Below, one piece after another: positions 5,768-12,315 of a stretch of DNA of 15,276 nt. The translations under genes and the position numbers were made by a program. Position 1 is the first letter of the stretch; each line of letters begins with the position of its first letter. The DNA lies in assembly GCA_033722375.1 (NCBI GenBank), contig JAWVZB010000073.1, forward strand, positions 1 to 15,276. Reading direction: 5' to 3'. The notes below the pieces were generated by a model, which was not told the DNA's origin, ran no database searches, and saw only the letters and a program-made list of their open reading frames with translations. The DNA is from JAWVZB01 sp033722375 (GTDB taxonomy: Bacteria > Actinomycetota > Nitriliruptoria > Nitriliruptorales > Nitriliruptoraceae).

Positions 5768-8542
5768 ATGGAGACACGACGCGGACTGCCAGTGGGGGTA
5801 GCGGCGTTCGTCGGCCGTGCGCATGAACGCGCCAAGGTGGCCGCCTTGCTCGAGGACGGCCGGGTGGTCACGTTGACCGGTTCGGGTGGTTGCGGCAAGA
5901 CACGGTTGGCCATGGAGGTCGCCGGAGATGTGGCGTCGCGGTTCGCCGAGGGGGCTGGTTGGGTGGACCTGCAGGCGGTGCGCGAACCCGGGCTGGTCGC
6001 CGCGGCGATCGGTACTGCGGTGGACGTCCACGAGCGGCCCGGTCAGGCACTGTCCGACACGCTCGTCGAGCAGCTCCACTCGCGGCACCTGCTGGTGGTG
6101 CTCGACAACTGCGAGCACCTGGTGGAGGCGTGCGCGGAACTGGTCGGGGCGTTGTCGTCGGGATGTCCGCAGCTGCACGTGCTGGCCACCAGTCGCGTGC
6201 CGCTGGCCGTGGCGGGGGAGGCGACGTTCGAGGTCGCCGGGCTGCCTGTGCCCGATCACGATGCGTCCTCCGCCAGCACGGTCGGGGCGACAGCCGCGGC
6301 GCGGTTGTTCGAGCTGCGAGCCCGTCAGGTGGCCGCGGACTTCCGGATCGACAGTGGCAACGCCGAAGCGGTGGCCGAGATCTGCCGACGGCTGGACGGG
6401 ATCCCGTTGGCGATCGAGTTGGCCGCGGCACGGGTGAGAGTGCTTGCGCCGGCCCAGATCGCGGCCGGGTTGTCGGACCGTTTCGGCCTGTTGACCGGCG
6501 GGGTGCGTGGTGCACCGGCACGTCAACGAACGTTGGAGGCGTCGCTGGACTGGAGCTACGACCTGCTTGACGCCCCCCAGCGGTTGGTGCTCGCGAGGCT
6601 GTCGGTGTTCGCCGGATCGTTCACGCTGGATGCTGCCGAGGCGGTGGCGGCCGGGGCCGGGATCGACCGCGATGACGTGCTCGACCTGGTCGCCGGGCTG
6701 GTCGAACAGTCCTTGGTGCAGGTCACCCGGCGCCAGGGCCAGGTCCGCTACCGGCTGTTGGAGACGATCCGGGTGTACGCCAACCAGCGCCTGTCCGAAC
6801 TGGACGACCCCGACCGGGTGCGTGACCGTCATCTCGCGTTCTACGTCGGGCTGGCGAGTCGAGCGCAGGAAGGCCTGCACGGTGCACAACCAGAGCCCTG
6901 GGTGGCACGGCTCGCAGAGGATCTGGACGACCTGCGTGCCGCCATGGATCGGGCCGCCGAGGTAGGAGGCCTGCGAAGGCTGGTGGACCTCATCCAGCCG
7001 ATCATGCGCTTCTGGTTCGGGCGCGGCTTGTCCGGGGAGGTGCACCGGCGATTGCATGACGTAGCAGCACTCTCGGACATCCCGGATGACCAACGCGCGG
7101 AGGGTCTGATCACCGCCGCGGCCCTCGCCGGTGACGGCGGCGAGTACGCCAGCGCATATCGGTCGGCGAAGCAGGCGGTCGCCGCTGCACGCACGGCGGA
7201 TGCGGTCAGTGTCCTCGCGGTCGGACTGGGTCTGCGAGCCTGGATGGGAGTGATGTCAGGGCGGTCGACCAGGGAGCAGACAGAGGTCGACGCGCAGGAG
7301 GCGTTCCGACTCGCGAAGCGGTGCGAGGATGCATCGACCCGGGCCTTCGTCCTGCAGTTGGCCGGGGCAGCACCGCTCTACAGCCGCTCGATCGACGCTG
7401 GGTGCCGACACTTCGAGCGGGCCATGGAGGTGTGCAAGGCCAACGACCTGGCTTTCCAGCTACCGGCCGTCCACGCGGGCCTTGGGGAGTGGCCTGTCTG
7501 GCTCGGTCGGCTCGAGTGGTCGCGTCGACATGCTCGGCGCGCGGTGGAGCTCAGCCGGCAGGTCGGGCGTCCCGGGTGGGAGGCGAGCGGGCTGGTCGGG
7601 CTCGGAGCAGCTGCCGTCCTCCAGGGCGATCACTACGGAGCGCAGGACTGGCTCTCGAAGGCGCAGGCGGTGCTGCAGGAACATGCGTTGGAGGGGTCGC
7701 AATACGAGATGCACCTGCGTCCGTGGCTGGCGCTGTCGGCCTACGTGTCCGGCGACCTGGAAACCGCTCGGTCTACGGCTGCGGAGATCGTGCGGATAGG
7801 CCGTAATGGCGGCAGCCGCTGGGACGAGGCTCTGGGCGAGTGGCTGTTGGGCTTGGTCGCACATGTCGAGGACCGCGACGACGACGCGCGAACACATCTG
7901 GAATCCAGCCGCGCAGTATCGACCGACCTGCCGTTCCCCCTTCCTCTGGGTCGGTCGCTGCTCGGTCTCGCGCAGCTGGCGCGGGAGGACGAGCACCTCG
8001 ACGAGCGGTGGGAGCTGGCCCACGAGAGCCTGGAGGTCCTGGACGGCTACGACGACCGCCTGGGAGCCGCCGCCGCGCTCGAGACGATCGCCGACTTGGC
8101 CGCGACCCGCGGCGAGCACGACCGGGCGTTCCGCCTGCTCGGCGCCTCGCACGCGTTCCACACCGACGCCGGCCTCGCTCGGTTCCCCCGACAGGCCGAC
8201 CGCTTCGAGCGCGCCCGCGACGCCGCCCTGGCCGGGCTGGACCCCGGCGACGCCAGCGCATGCTGGGAAGAGGGCAGCGCGCTGTCGCTGGCCGACGCGG
8301 TCGCCTATGCGCGTCGGGGGCGGGGGGAGCGTCAACGTCCACGGGTCGGCTGGGCGTCGCTGACGCCTGCCGAACGCGACGTCGTGCGGCTGGTGGCGGA
8401 GGGCCACACCAACGCCGAGATCGGTGACCAGCTGTTCATCTCCGTCAACACGGTCAAGAAGCACCTGACCAACGTCTACGCCAAGGTGGACGTCGATGGC
8501 CGCGCAGATCTCGCCGCACAGGTCGCCCGCCGTGATCTGTAG
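5768..8542 (+). CDS. STAND ATPase transcriptional regulator with C-terminal LuxR HTH
   Basis: The 924-residue protein opens directly with an NB-ARC-like ATPase. VVTLTGSGGCGKTRLAMEV carries the Walker A motif (GSGGCGKT, 38-45), LLVVLDN (108-114) is Walker B, and ATSRVPL (140-146) is the sensor-type motif; the winged-helix part follows (LDWSYDLLDAPQRLVLARLS). A long helical, TPR-like region fills about 400-850. The last ~60 residues, SLTPAERDVVRLVAEGHTNA onward to NTVKKHLTNVYAKV, form a complete LuxR HTH (about 862-920). There is no N-terminal SARP domain. Members of this MalT/LAL-like class bind an inducer through the repeat region, exchange nucleotide and activate nearby promoters. The same frame is open upstream to 4802 but that part overlaps the thioesterase gene; the ATG at 5768 begins the conserved domain and has AGGG/GGAG upstream. 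The alpha/beta hydrolase gene downstream is a plausible target. Confidence 0.94.
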   Translation: METRRGLPVGVAAFVGRAHERAKVAALLEDGRVVTLTGSGGCGKTRLAMEVAGDVASRFAEGAGWVDLQAVREPGLVAAAIGTAVDVHERPGQALSDTLVEQLHSRHLLVVLDNCEHLVEACAELVGALSSGCPQLHVLATSRVPLAVAGEATFEVAGLPVPDHDASSASTVGATAAARLFELRARQVAADFRIDSGNAEAVAEICRRLDGIPLAIELAAARVRVLAPAQIAAGLSDRFGLLTGGVRGAPARQRTLEASLDWSYDLLDAPQRLVLARLSVFAGSFTLDAAEAVAAGAGIDRDDVLDLVAGLVEQSLVQVTRRQGQVRYRLLETIRVYANQRLSELDDPDRVRDRHLAFYVGLASRAQEGLHGAQPEPWVARLAEDLDDLRAAMDRAAEVGGLRRLVDLIQPIMRFWFGRGLSGEVHRRLHDVAALSDIPDDQRAEGLITAAALAGDGGEYASAYRSAKQAVAAARTADAVSVLAVGLGLRAWMGVMSGRSTREQTEVDAQEAFRLAKRCEDASTRAFVLQLAGAAPLYSRSIDAGCRHFERAMEVCKANDLAFQLPAVHAGLGEWPVWLGRLEWSRRHARRAVELSRQVGRPGWEASGLVGLGAAAVLQGDHYGAQDWLSKAQAVLQEHALEGSQYEMHLRPWLALSAYVSGDLETARSTAAEIVRIGRNGGSRWDEALGEWLLGLVAHVEDRDDDARTHLESSRAVSTDLPFPLPLGRSLLGLAQLAREDEHLDERWELAHESLEVLDGYDDRLGAAAALETIADLAATRGEHDRAFRLLGASHAFHTDAGLARFPRQADRFERARDAALAGLDPGDASACWEEGSALSLADAVAYARRGRGERQRPRVGWASLTPAERDVVRLVAEGHTNAEIGDQLFISVNTVKKHLTNVYAKVDVDGRADLAAQVARRDL

Positions 8543-8563
8543 TACCCCCCCGACCGCACGGAG

Positions 8564-8581
8564 ATCACCCGGCCGGGTGAT
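8564..8581. promoter_or_regulatory. 18-bp perfect palindrome between regulator and hydrolase (operator or terminator)
   Basis: ATCACCCGGCCGGGTGAT is a perfect palindrome lying 22 nt after the regulator stop and 71 nt before the hydrolase start. As RNA it would give a 7-bp stem with a GGCC loop but no T-run follows. The exact symmetry with no asymmetric loop is at least as typical of a dimeric-regulator binding site, and LuxR-type HTH proteins bind such sites. Confidence 0.5.
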
Positions 8582-8652
8582 GTTCTGCCCCGTCGGCTGG
8601 GTCATGGTTGGAGACACCAGGCAAATGAAGTCGAGACCCAGGGAGACGGCAC

Positions 8653-9489
8653 ATGAGCGACCAACGCACCCACTACGTCACCACCAGCGACGGCGTCACC
8701 ATCGGGGCGACCCTGCACGGCCAGGGCCCGCCGCTCGTGTTCCTGCAGGGGGTCATCGGTGACGGCGACCTCGACTGGGGACCGGTGGCGGAGCACCTCT
8801 CCGACCGCTTCACCTGCCATCTTCCGAGCATGCGGGGGCGTGGCCTCAGCGGTGACCATCCCGACCTCAGTGTCGATCGGCTGGTCGACGACGTGATCAC
8901 CTACGTCGACAGCATCGGCAGCTCGCCCGGACTGGTGGGCTGGTCGCTGGGCGCCGGTCTGTCGTTGCTCGTGGCAGCGCGATGCGACGCCATCAGCGCG
9001 GTGGCCCCCCTGGATCCTCTGGCGGTCAGTCAGATGGACGAGGAGGAGCGGGCCGCTCTCGGCGGCGCCGTCGCGCGCGCCGGCGCGCTGGCCGCCGAAG
9101 GCGACCTGGCGGCTGCGATCCGCGCGTTCGCTGAGTACCCCTTCAACGAGAAGGACATCGCCGTCGCCGAGGAGACCGGCTACTTCGAGGCCTCGGCACG
9201 CTACGTCCCGGACTTGCTCGCCTTCTTCGGGCAGATGATGGAGGGGGATGGCGGTCCGCCCTCCGACGATCCGTCCGTCCTCGGGGCGATCTCGGTCCCG
9301 ATGCTGGTGCTGTACGGATCCGACACCACACCGTTCGGCGAGTTCAGCGCACGGCACGTCAGCGAGCACGTCGCCTCCGCACGGCTCCACGAGATCCCCG
9401 GTGCCGGTCACACCGCCCCACTGACCCATCCCGAGGAGCTCGCCGAGACACTCGCCGAGTTCTTCGCGTCGGCAGACCAGCCTGCCTGA
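8653..9489 (+). CDS. Alpha/beta-fold hydrolase
   Basis: The 278-residue protein has a complete alpha/beta hydrolase layout: strand PPLVFLQG (26-33) as oxyanion region, RGRGLSGDHP (61-70), nucleophile elbow GWSLGAG with Ser98, acid Asp224 in VLYGSDTTPF, and His253 in IPGAGHTAPLTHPEE. The lid region lies at about 130-200. No signal peptide or lipid anchor is seen, so it is cytoplasmic; the substrate (ester, lactone or haloalkane-like) cannot be told, though Ser rather than Asp as nucleophile argues against a dehalogenase. AGGGAG (8640-8645) 7 nt before the ATG supports the start. It is in the same orientation as the STAND-LuxR gene, 110 nt downstream, a pairing often seen in actinobacteria, and a palindrome sits in the gap. 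Confidence 0.92.
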   Translation: MSDQRTHYVTTSDGVTIGATLHGQGPPLVFLQGVIGDGDLDWGPVAEHLSDRFTCHLPSMRGRGLSGDHPDLSVDRLVDDVITYVDSIGSSPGLVGWSLGAGLSLLVAARCDAISAVAPLDPLAVSQMDEEERAALGGAVARAGALAAEGDLAAAIRAFAEYPFNEKDIAVAEETGYFEASARYVPDLLAFFGQMMEGDGGPPSDDPSVLGAISVPMLVLYGSDTTPFGEFSARHVSEHVASARLHEIPGAGHTAPLTHPEELAETLAEFFASADQPA

Positions 9490-9497
9490 TCCCACCC

Positions 9498-9536
9498 GGT
9501 CTACGTGATAGGGGTTGGATCCCTCGGGTCTACGGT
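9498..9536 (+). promoter_or_regulatory. Direct repeat GGTCTACG and possible -10 before the winged-helix gene
   Basis: GGTCTACG occurs at 9498-9505 and again at 9527-9534, about three helical turns apart. The second copy overlaps TACGGT (9531-9536), a TANNNT -10 candidate. The gene itself has a strong GAGGAGAGG Shine-Dalgarno stretch (9557-9565). The function of the repeat is unknown. Confidence 0.25.
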
Positions 9537-9566
9537 GCGACCCCGGCGGGACGCTCGAGGAGAGGC

Positions 9567-10586
9567 ATGAGGGCACGGCTGGAGCTCGCACGTGCGCAGA
9601 TCCTCGCGTTCCGGCGGCGGGTCGGGGCGCTGGACGAACGGCTTTCGCCCGGCCCGGAGTCGATGCGCCGTGCGGCGTGCGCGGGACTGACCGACAGCAT
9701 GCCCCGTGCGGCGCTGCTGTCGCTCCACGCCCGGGTCGAGGACACCTCCCCGGACGGCTGGGAGGACCCTTCGCTGGTGCAGCTGTGGGGCCCACGGTTC
9801 AGCGCCTACGTGGTCGCGGAGCGCGACCGTGCGGTGTTCACGCTGGGGCGGCTGCCGGAGGGCGGCAAGAAGCTCGAGCGCGCGGAGCACCTCGCGGCCC
9901 GCCTGCGTGAGCTCCTCGGCGACGACCGCATGCCCTACGGCGAGGCGGGGCGGGCGCTCGGGGTCAACCCCAACATGCTGCGGTACGCGGCGCCCACCGG
10001 GACGGTGCTGATGCGGTGGGACGGGGCGCGGCAGCCGGAGATCTGGACCGTGCCGCCGCCCGACATGGATCCCGCCGACGCCCGCCTCGAGCTCGCGCGC
10101 CGCTACCTGCACGTGTTCGGCCCCTCGACCCGCGACGCGTTCGCCAAGTGGGCGGGGGTCACCAAACGGCCAGCCGAGGCCGTGTTCGACGCCCTGAGCG
10201 AAGAGCTCGTCCCGGTACGGACCCCGGTCGGCGACGCCTGGATCCTCGCCACCGACGAGGACGACTTCCGGGCGGAACCGGCCTCCGCAGCCCCGGCCAG
10301 GCTGCTCCCGAGCGGCGACGCCTACTACCTGCTGTGGGGCGCCGACCGCGACCTGCTGGTGGAGACTCCCGAGCACCGCGACGAGCTGTGGACCTCCCGT
10401 GTGTGGCCCGGGGCGGTCTTGGTCGAGGGCGAGATCGTCGGCACCTGGCGCCGCTCCCAGCACGAGGTCACGATCGGCGCCTGGGACCGACTGTCCAGCG
10501 CCGCGACGGCTGCGGTCGAGGAGGAGGCGACCTCGCTGCCGCTGCCGGGTCTGGACCGCGACATCGTCGTGGACTGGGACGGCTGA
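9567..10586 (+). CDS. Winged-helix DNA-binding protein of the HTH_42 / AlkZ (YcaQ)-like superfamily
   Basis: The 339-residue protein has the HTH_42 succession: an N-terminal AFRRRVGALDERL segment, then PRAALLSLHARVEDTSP and SLVQLWGPRFSAYVVAERDR, a middle winged-helix region (ELARRYLHVFGPSTRDAFAK, then WAGVTKRPAEAVFDALSEEL), and a C-terminal sheet ending VLVEGEIVGTWRRSQHEVTI. The superfamily includes AlkZ/AlkX glycosylases that unhook interstrand crosslinks and alkylated bases; most actinobacterial members are uncharacterised. I do not see the canonical Q-x-Q or Q-x-D catalytic motif of AlkZ/AlkX, so glycosylase activity is uncertain and the protein may only bind DNA. The start has GAGGAGAGG just upstream. 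It stands alone between the hydrolase and a small exported protein. Confidence 0.85.
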   Translation: MRARLELARAQILAFRRRVGALDERLSPGPESMRRAACAGLTDSMPRAALLSLHARVEDTSPDGWEDPSLVQLWGPRFSAYVVAERDRAVFTLGRLPEGGKKLERAEHLAARLRELLGDDRMPYGEAGRALGVNPNMLRYAAPTGTVLMRWDGARQPEIWTVPPPDMDPADARLELARRYLHVFGPSTRDAFAKWAGVTKRPAEAVFDALSEELVPVRTPVGDAWILATDEDDFRAEPASAAPARLLPSGDAYYLLWGADRDLLVETPEHRDELWTSRVWPGAVLVEGEIVGTWRRSQHEVTIGAWDRLSSAATAAVEEEATSLPLPGLDRDIVVDWDG

Positions 10587-10609
10587 CCAGAAACGTCGTG
10601 CGAGGACGA

Positions 10610-10631
10610 TCGGTTGCGTCTCGGTTGCGTC
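10610..10631 (+). repeat. Two tandem 11-bp repeats (TCGGTTGCGTC)
   Basis: TCGGTTGCGTC occurs twice back to back at 10610-10620 and 10621-10631, in the 160-nt gap before the small exported protein. The 11-bp period places both copies on the same face of the helix, as operator half-sites often are. An inverted match to the GGTTGC core, GCAACC, lies at 10674-10679. Confidence 0.5.
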
Positions 10632-10746
10632 CGGGGTTCCCGCGTGCGCCCCGCGGTCACCTCGTCCCGCGGTGCAACCTTCCGCGGTTCCCGGCATCTC
10701 ACTGGGGGAACGGTGGATGAGCCACCGACACCGACGGAGAACCAAC

Positions 10747-11205
10747 ATGAACCGCACCACCATCAACCGAGCGTCCCTGGCCGTGGGCGCGATCGTTCTC
10801 GCCGTGACGCTCGCGGTGCTCGCCGCCAACGACGAGCCCGCTGACGCCGGCACCGACCCCGCGTCGGGCGCCTGTCTGGTCGGGACGGTCGACTGCGTCG
10901 ACACGCCCGGCATCGTCGTCGGCGAGCCGGCTCCAGGACAGGAAGAGGAGCCCGCTGGCGACGTCTACGACAGCGAGTCGGCCCGCGCGGAGGCCAAGGC
11001 CCTGCTCGGTCTGACCGACGCGGAGCTCGCCCCCGACGTGCGCATCTCCCGCCGGGGCGAGGAGGAGATGATGCTGACCGAGGACTACGTGCTCGGTCGC
11101 ATGACCGTCGAGCTCGACATCAACGACATGGACGAGTGGATCGTCACGGCCGTGACGGTCGAGCTCCCGGATGGCCCGGAGAGCTTCGTCCAGCATCTGC
11201 CATGA
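10747..11205 (+). CDS. Small exported or membrane-anchored protein, weakly I78-inhibitor-like
   Basis: The 152-residue protein starts MNRTTINRASLAVGAIVLAV and continues with a hydrophobic stretch to about residue 28, followed by an acidic, Ala/Pro-rich linker. No lipobox Cys is present; cleavage near residues 26-34 or retention as an anchor are both possible. Two cysteines (43 and 50) could form a disulfide outside the cell. The C-terminal domain (about 78-147: ARAEAKALLGLTDAEL, PDVRISRRGEEEMM, TEDYVLGRMTVELD) has the order helix, L-G-x-T/E, V-R-I strand and R-x-x-V-E-x-D strand seen in potato-inhibitor-I/I78-type small inhibitors. That match is by eye and weak. GGAGA (10735-10739) is 7 nt before this ATG. 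An in-frame ATG at 10717 with GGTGG just ahead would add ten basic residues and is an alternative start. Confidence 0.75.
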   Translation: MNRTTINRASLAVGAIVLAVTLAVLAANDEPADAGTDPASGACLVGTVDCVDTPGIVVGEPAPGQEEEPAGDVYDSESARAEAKALLGLTDAELAPDVRISRRGEEEMMLTEDYVLGRMTVELDINDMDEWIVTAVTVELPDGPESFVQHLP

Positions 11206-11216
11206 GCTGACACCGC

Positions 11217-11257
11217 AACCCGCAGAGGGAGCCCCACGCGGGCTCCCTCTGCGGGTT
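11217..11257 (+). terminator. Strong intrinsic terminator hairpin (perfect 18-bp stem)
   Basis: The arms at 11217-11234 and 11240-11257 are exact reverse complements of 18 bp (AACCCGCAGAGGGAGCCC on the left), separated by the 5-nt loop CACGC. It lies 11 nt after the small exported protein's stop codon. Only TT ends the stem and no T-run follows, but the length and perfection make this the best terminator in the window. It may act in both directions against the relic on the other strand. Confidence 0.85.
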
Positions 11258-11332
11258 CGGTCCAGTCTCGCCGAGCGGATGCCGGAGCGCCTGGGACGGG
11301 GCGTCGCCGGCGAGCGGCCGGGGTCGACCTGG

Positions 11333-11513
11333 TCAGCTCGGCCGCGGATCGTTCGAGGTGCTCGGTTCCAGGTGTTTCACGCCGAACTCCGACCACCCCT
11401 CGTCGGAGCCCCCCTCCTGCCGGATGACCCACGTGCCGTCCTGCCGCCGTTCGAAGGCGGTGCGGAACGCCCCGTCGGGGTAGTCGAACCGGAACTCGAC
11501 CTTGTCGCCGTCG
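11333..11513 (-). pseudogene. 3' fragment of a second DUF1579-like gene
   Basis: On the minus strand the segment encodes DGDKVEFRFDYPDGAFRTAF onward to EFGVKHLEPS and ends at the TGA at 11333-11335. It aligns without gaps to the last third of the DUF1579-like protein at 3984-4472 (31 of 47 residues identical, including FRFDY, DGAFRT, WVIRQ and EFGVK). Upstream of the Asp codon at 11510-11512 the similarity stops abruptly; the frame there continues into Arg/Pro-rich sequence with no match to the first two thirds of the barrel, and no start codon with an RBS is evident. I read it as a gene truncated by a rearrangement close to 11514-11520. Confidence 0.8.
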
Positions 11514-11520
11514 CGCTGAC

Positions 11521-11595
11521 GCGGGCTTGGTGTACGCAGACTTGGTGTGCAACGACCAGGACGACATCGACGCCCTGGCCGACGCACTGATCTGA
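11521..11595 (+). pseudogene. Orphan C-terminal reading frame (gene tail without a head)
   Basis: In one plus frame this stretch reads AGLVYADLVCNDQDDIDALA followed by DALI and a TGA at 11593-11595. The amphipathic, acidic-helical composition is unlike the Arg/Pro-rich shadow frames around it and looks like the natural end of a protein. It begins exactly where the DUF1579-like fragment loses homology, so the two may be halves of a recombination junction. No family is recognised, and a chance open stretch cannot be excluded. The rest of the gap up to 11697 shows nothing else. Confidence 0.35.
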
Positions 11596-11697
11596 GCCAG
11601 ACCGCCTGCTGGCAGCGTGACCGCAGTTCACCGACTGGGACCTGGTGGTCGTGACTCGCGAGCTCGGCGTGGACTGGGAGGGTGGGCGGGGCCGGTC

Positions 11698-11709
11698 TAG
11701 GTTGCCGCC
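11698..11709 (+). promoter_or_regulatory. Leaderless -10 element of the NUDIX gene
   Basis: TAGGTT (11698-11703) is followed by GCCGCC and the ATG at 11710, giving the same 6-nt spacing as in the S66 gene. There is no Shine-Dalgarno sequence in between. No clear -35 hexamer is visible upstream. Confidence 0.5.
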
Positions 11710-12222
11710 ATGGGTTGGGCACAGTTCCGTGACGGCGACACGATCTTCCAGGTGCGGGTTGCCGGCGTCGCCGTGGCCGACGGCCGGGTCTTGCTCCACC
11801 GCCTGCCCACGGAGGACTTCTGGTCGCTGCCGGGCGGACGGATCGAGGTCGGCGAGTCCGCCGGCGACGCGCTGCACCGCGAGATGCGCGAGGAGATCGA
11901 CGCCGAGGTCGAGGTCGGCGGGCTGCTGTGGGTCATCGAGAACTTCTTCGAGCACGCCCCGCTGGACGACAGCGGCCAGCGCGCCCCGACCGCCCACCAT
12001 GAGATCGGGCTCTACCTCGAGATGTCGGTGCCCGATGAGGTCGAGCAACGCGACAGTCTCGTCGGGATCGAGTTCGCCGGTACCGAGCGGGAGCACCGGC
12101 TGGAGTTCCGATGGTTCGGACAGGACGAGGTCGGGGCGATGGACGTCCGCCCCGAGATGCTCCGCGACCGACTGGCGTCAGAGCTCCCACCGGCGCGGCC
12201 GCTACTCGTGCGAGGTCGCTGA
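11710..12222 (+). CDS. NUDIX hydrolase
   Basis: The 170-residue protein has a NUDIX box at about 43-65: G-R-I-E-V-G-E, seven residues, then REMREEI, preceded by WSLPGG. The metal-binding glutamates (REMREE, 57-62) are intact; the usual Gly near the end of the box is Asp64. Flanking strands VAGVAVADGRVLLHRLPTED and FRWFGQDEVGAMDVRPEMLR fit the NUDIX fold. Such enzymes hydrolyse nucleoside diphosphates linked to another group (for example oxidised nucleotides, ADP-ribose or dinucleotides); the substrate cannot be told here. It starts from a leaderless TAGGTT promoter, and its stop codon overlaps the edge of the S66 relic, so this gene appears to sit where part of a second S66 gene was lost. It is convergent with the TPR-SnoaL gene. 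Confidence 0.93.
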   Translation: MGWAQFRDGDTIFQVRVAGVAVADGRVLLHRLPTEDFWSLPGGRIEVGESAGDALHREMREEIDAEVEVGGLLWVIENFFEHAPLDDSGQRAPTAHHEIGLYLEMSVPDEVEQRDSLVGIEFAGTEREHRLEFRWFGQDEVGAMDVRPEMLRDRLASELPPARPLLVRGR

Positions 12223-12286
12223 GACCGACGCAGTCCCCGGGCGGAAGCCGTGGCGGTGGCACGAACTCGATCCGCCGAGCCTAACG
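12221..12286 (-). pseudogene. Relic of the promoter and first codons of a second S66 peptidase gene
   Basis: This 66-bp stretch aligns without gaps to 591-656, the promoter and 5' end of the intact S66 gene, with 55 of 66 bases identical. The -10 element TAGGCT is kept at 12278-12283 and is followed by the same 6-nt spacing, but the start codon is ATC (12269-12271) instead of ATG. The decoded start is I-EFVPPPRLPPGDCVGL against M-EFVSPPRLRPGDRVGV, 12 of 17 residues identical. Homology stops at the NUDIX stop codon; the rest of the gene is absent. It is therefore a dead 5' remnant, unless it now serves as a promoter reading antisense into the NUDIX gene. Confidence 0.8.
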
Positions 12287-12290
12287 GTCC

Positions 12291-12308
12291 CCGCCGCGCC
12301 TCCGGCGG
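12291..12308. terminator. Weak hairpin between convergent NUDIX and TPR genes
   Basis: CCGCCG (12291-12296) and CGGCGG (12303-12308) can pair around a 6-nt loop. It is short and without a T-run, so it is only a possible terminator for either converging gene. Confidence 0.2.
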
Positions 12309-12315
12309 TCTGGCT

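Noticed and set aside
5375..7093. 572-codon open frame on the minus strand
   Set aside because: Shadow of the thioesterase and STAND-LuxR genes; composition is not protein-like.
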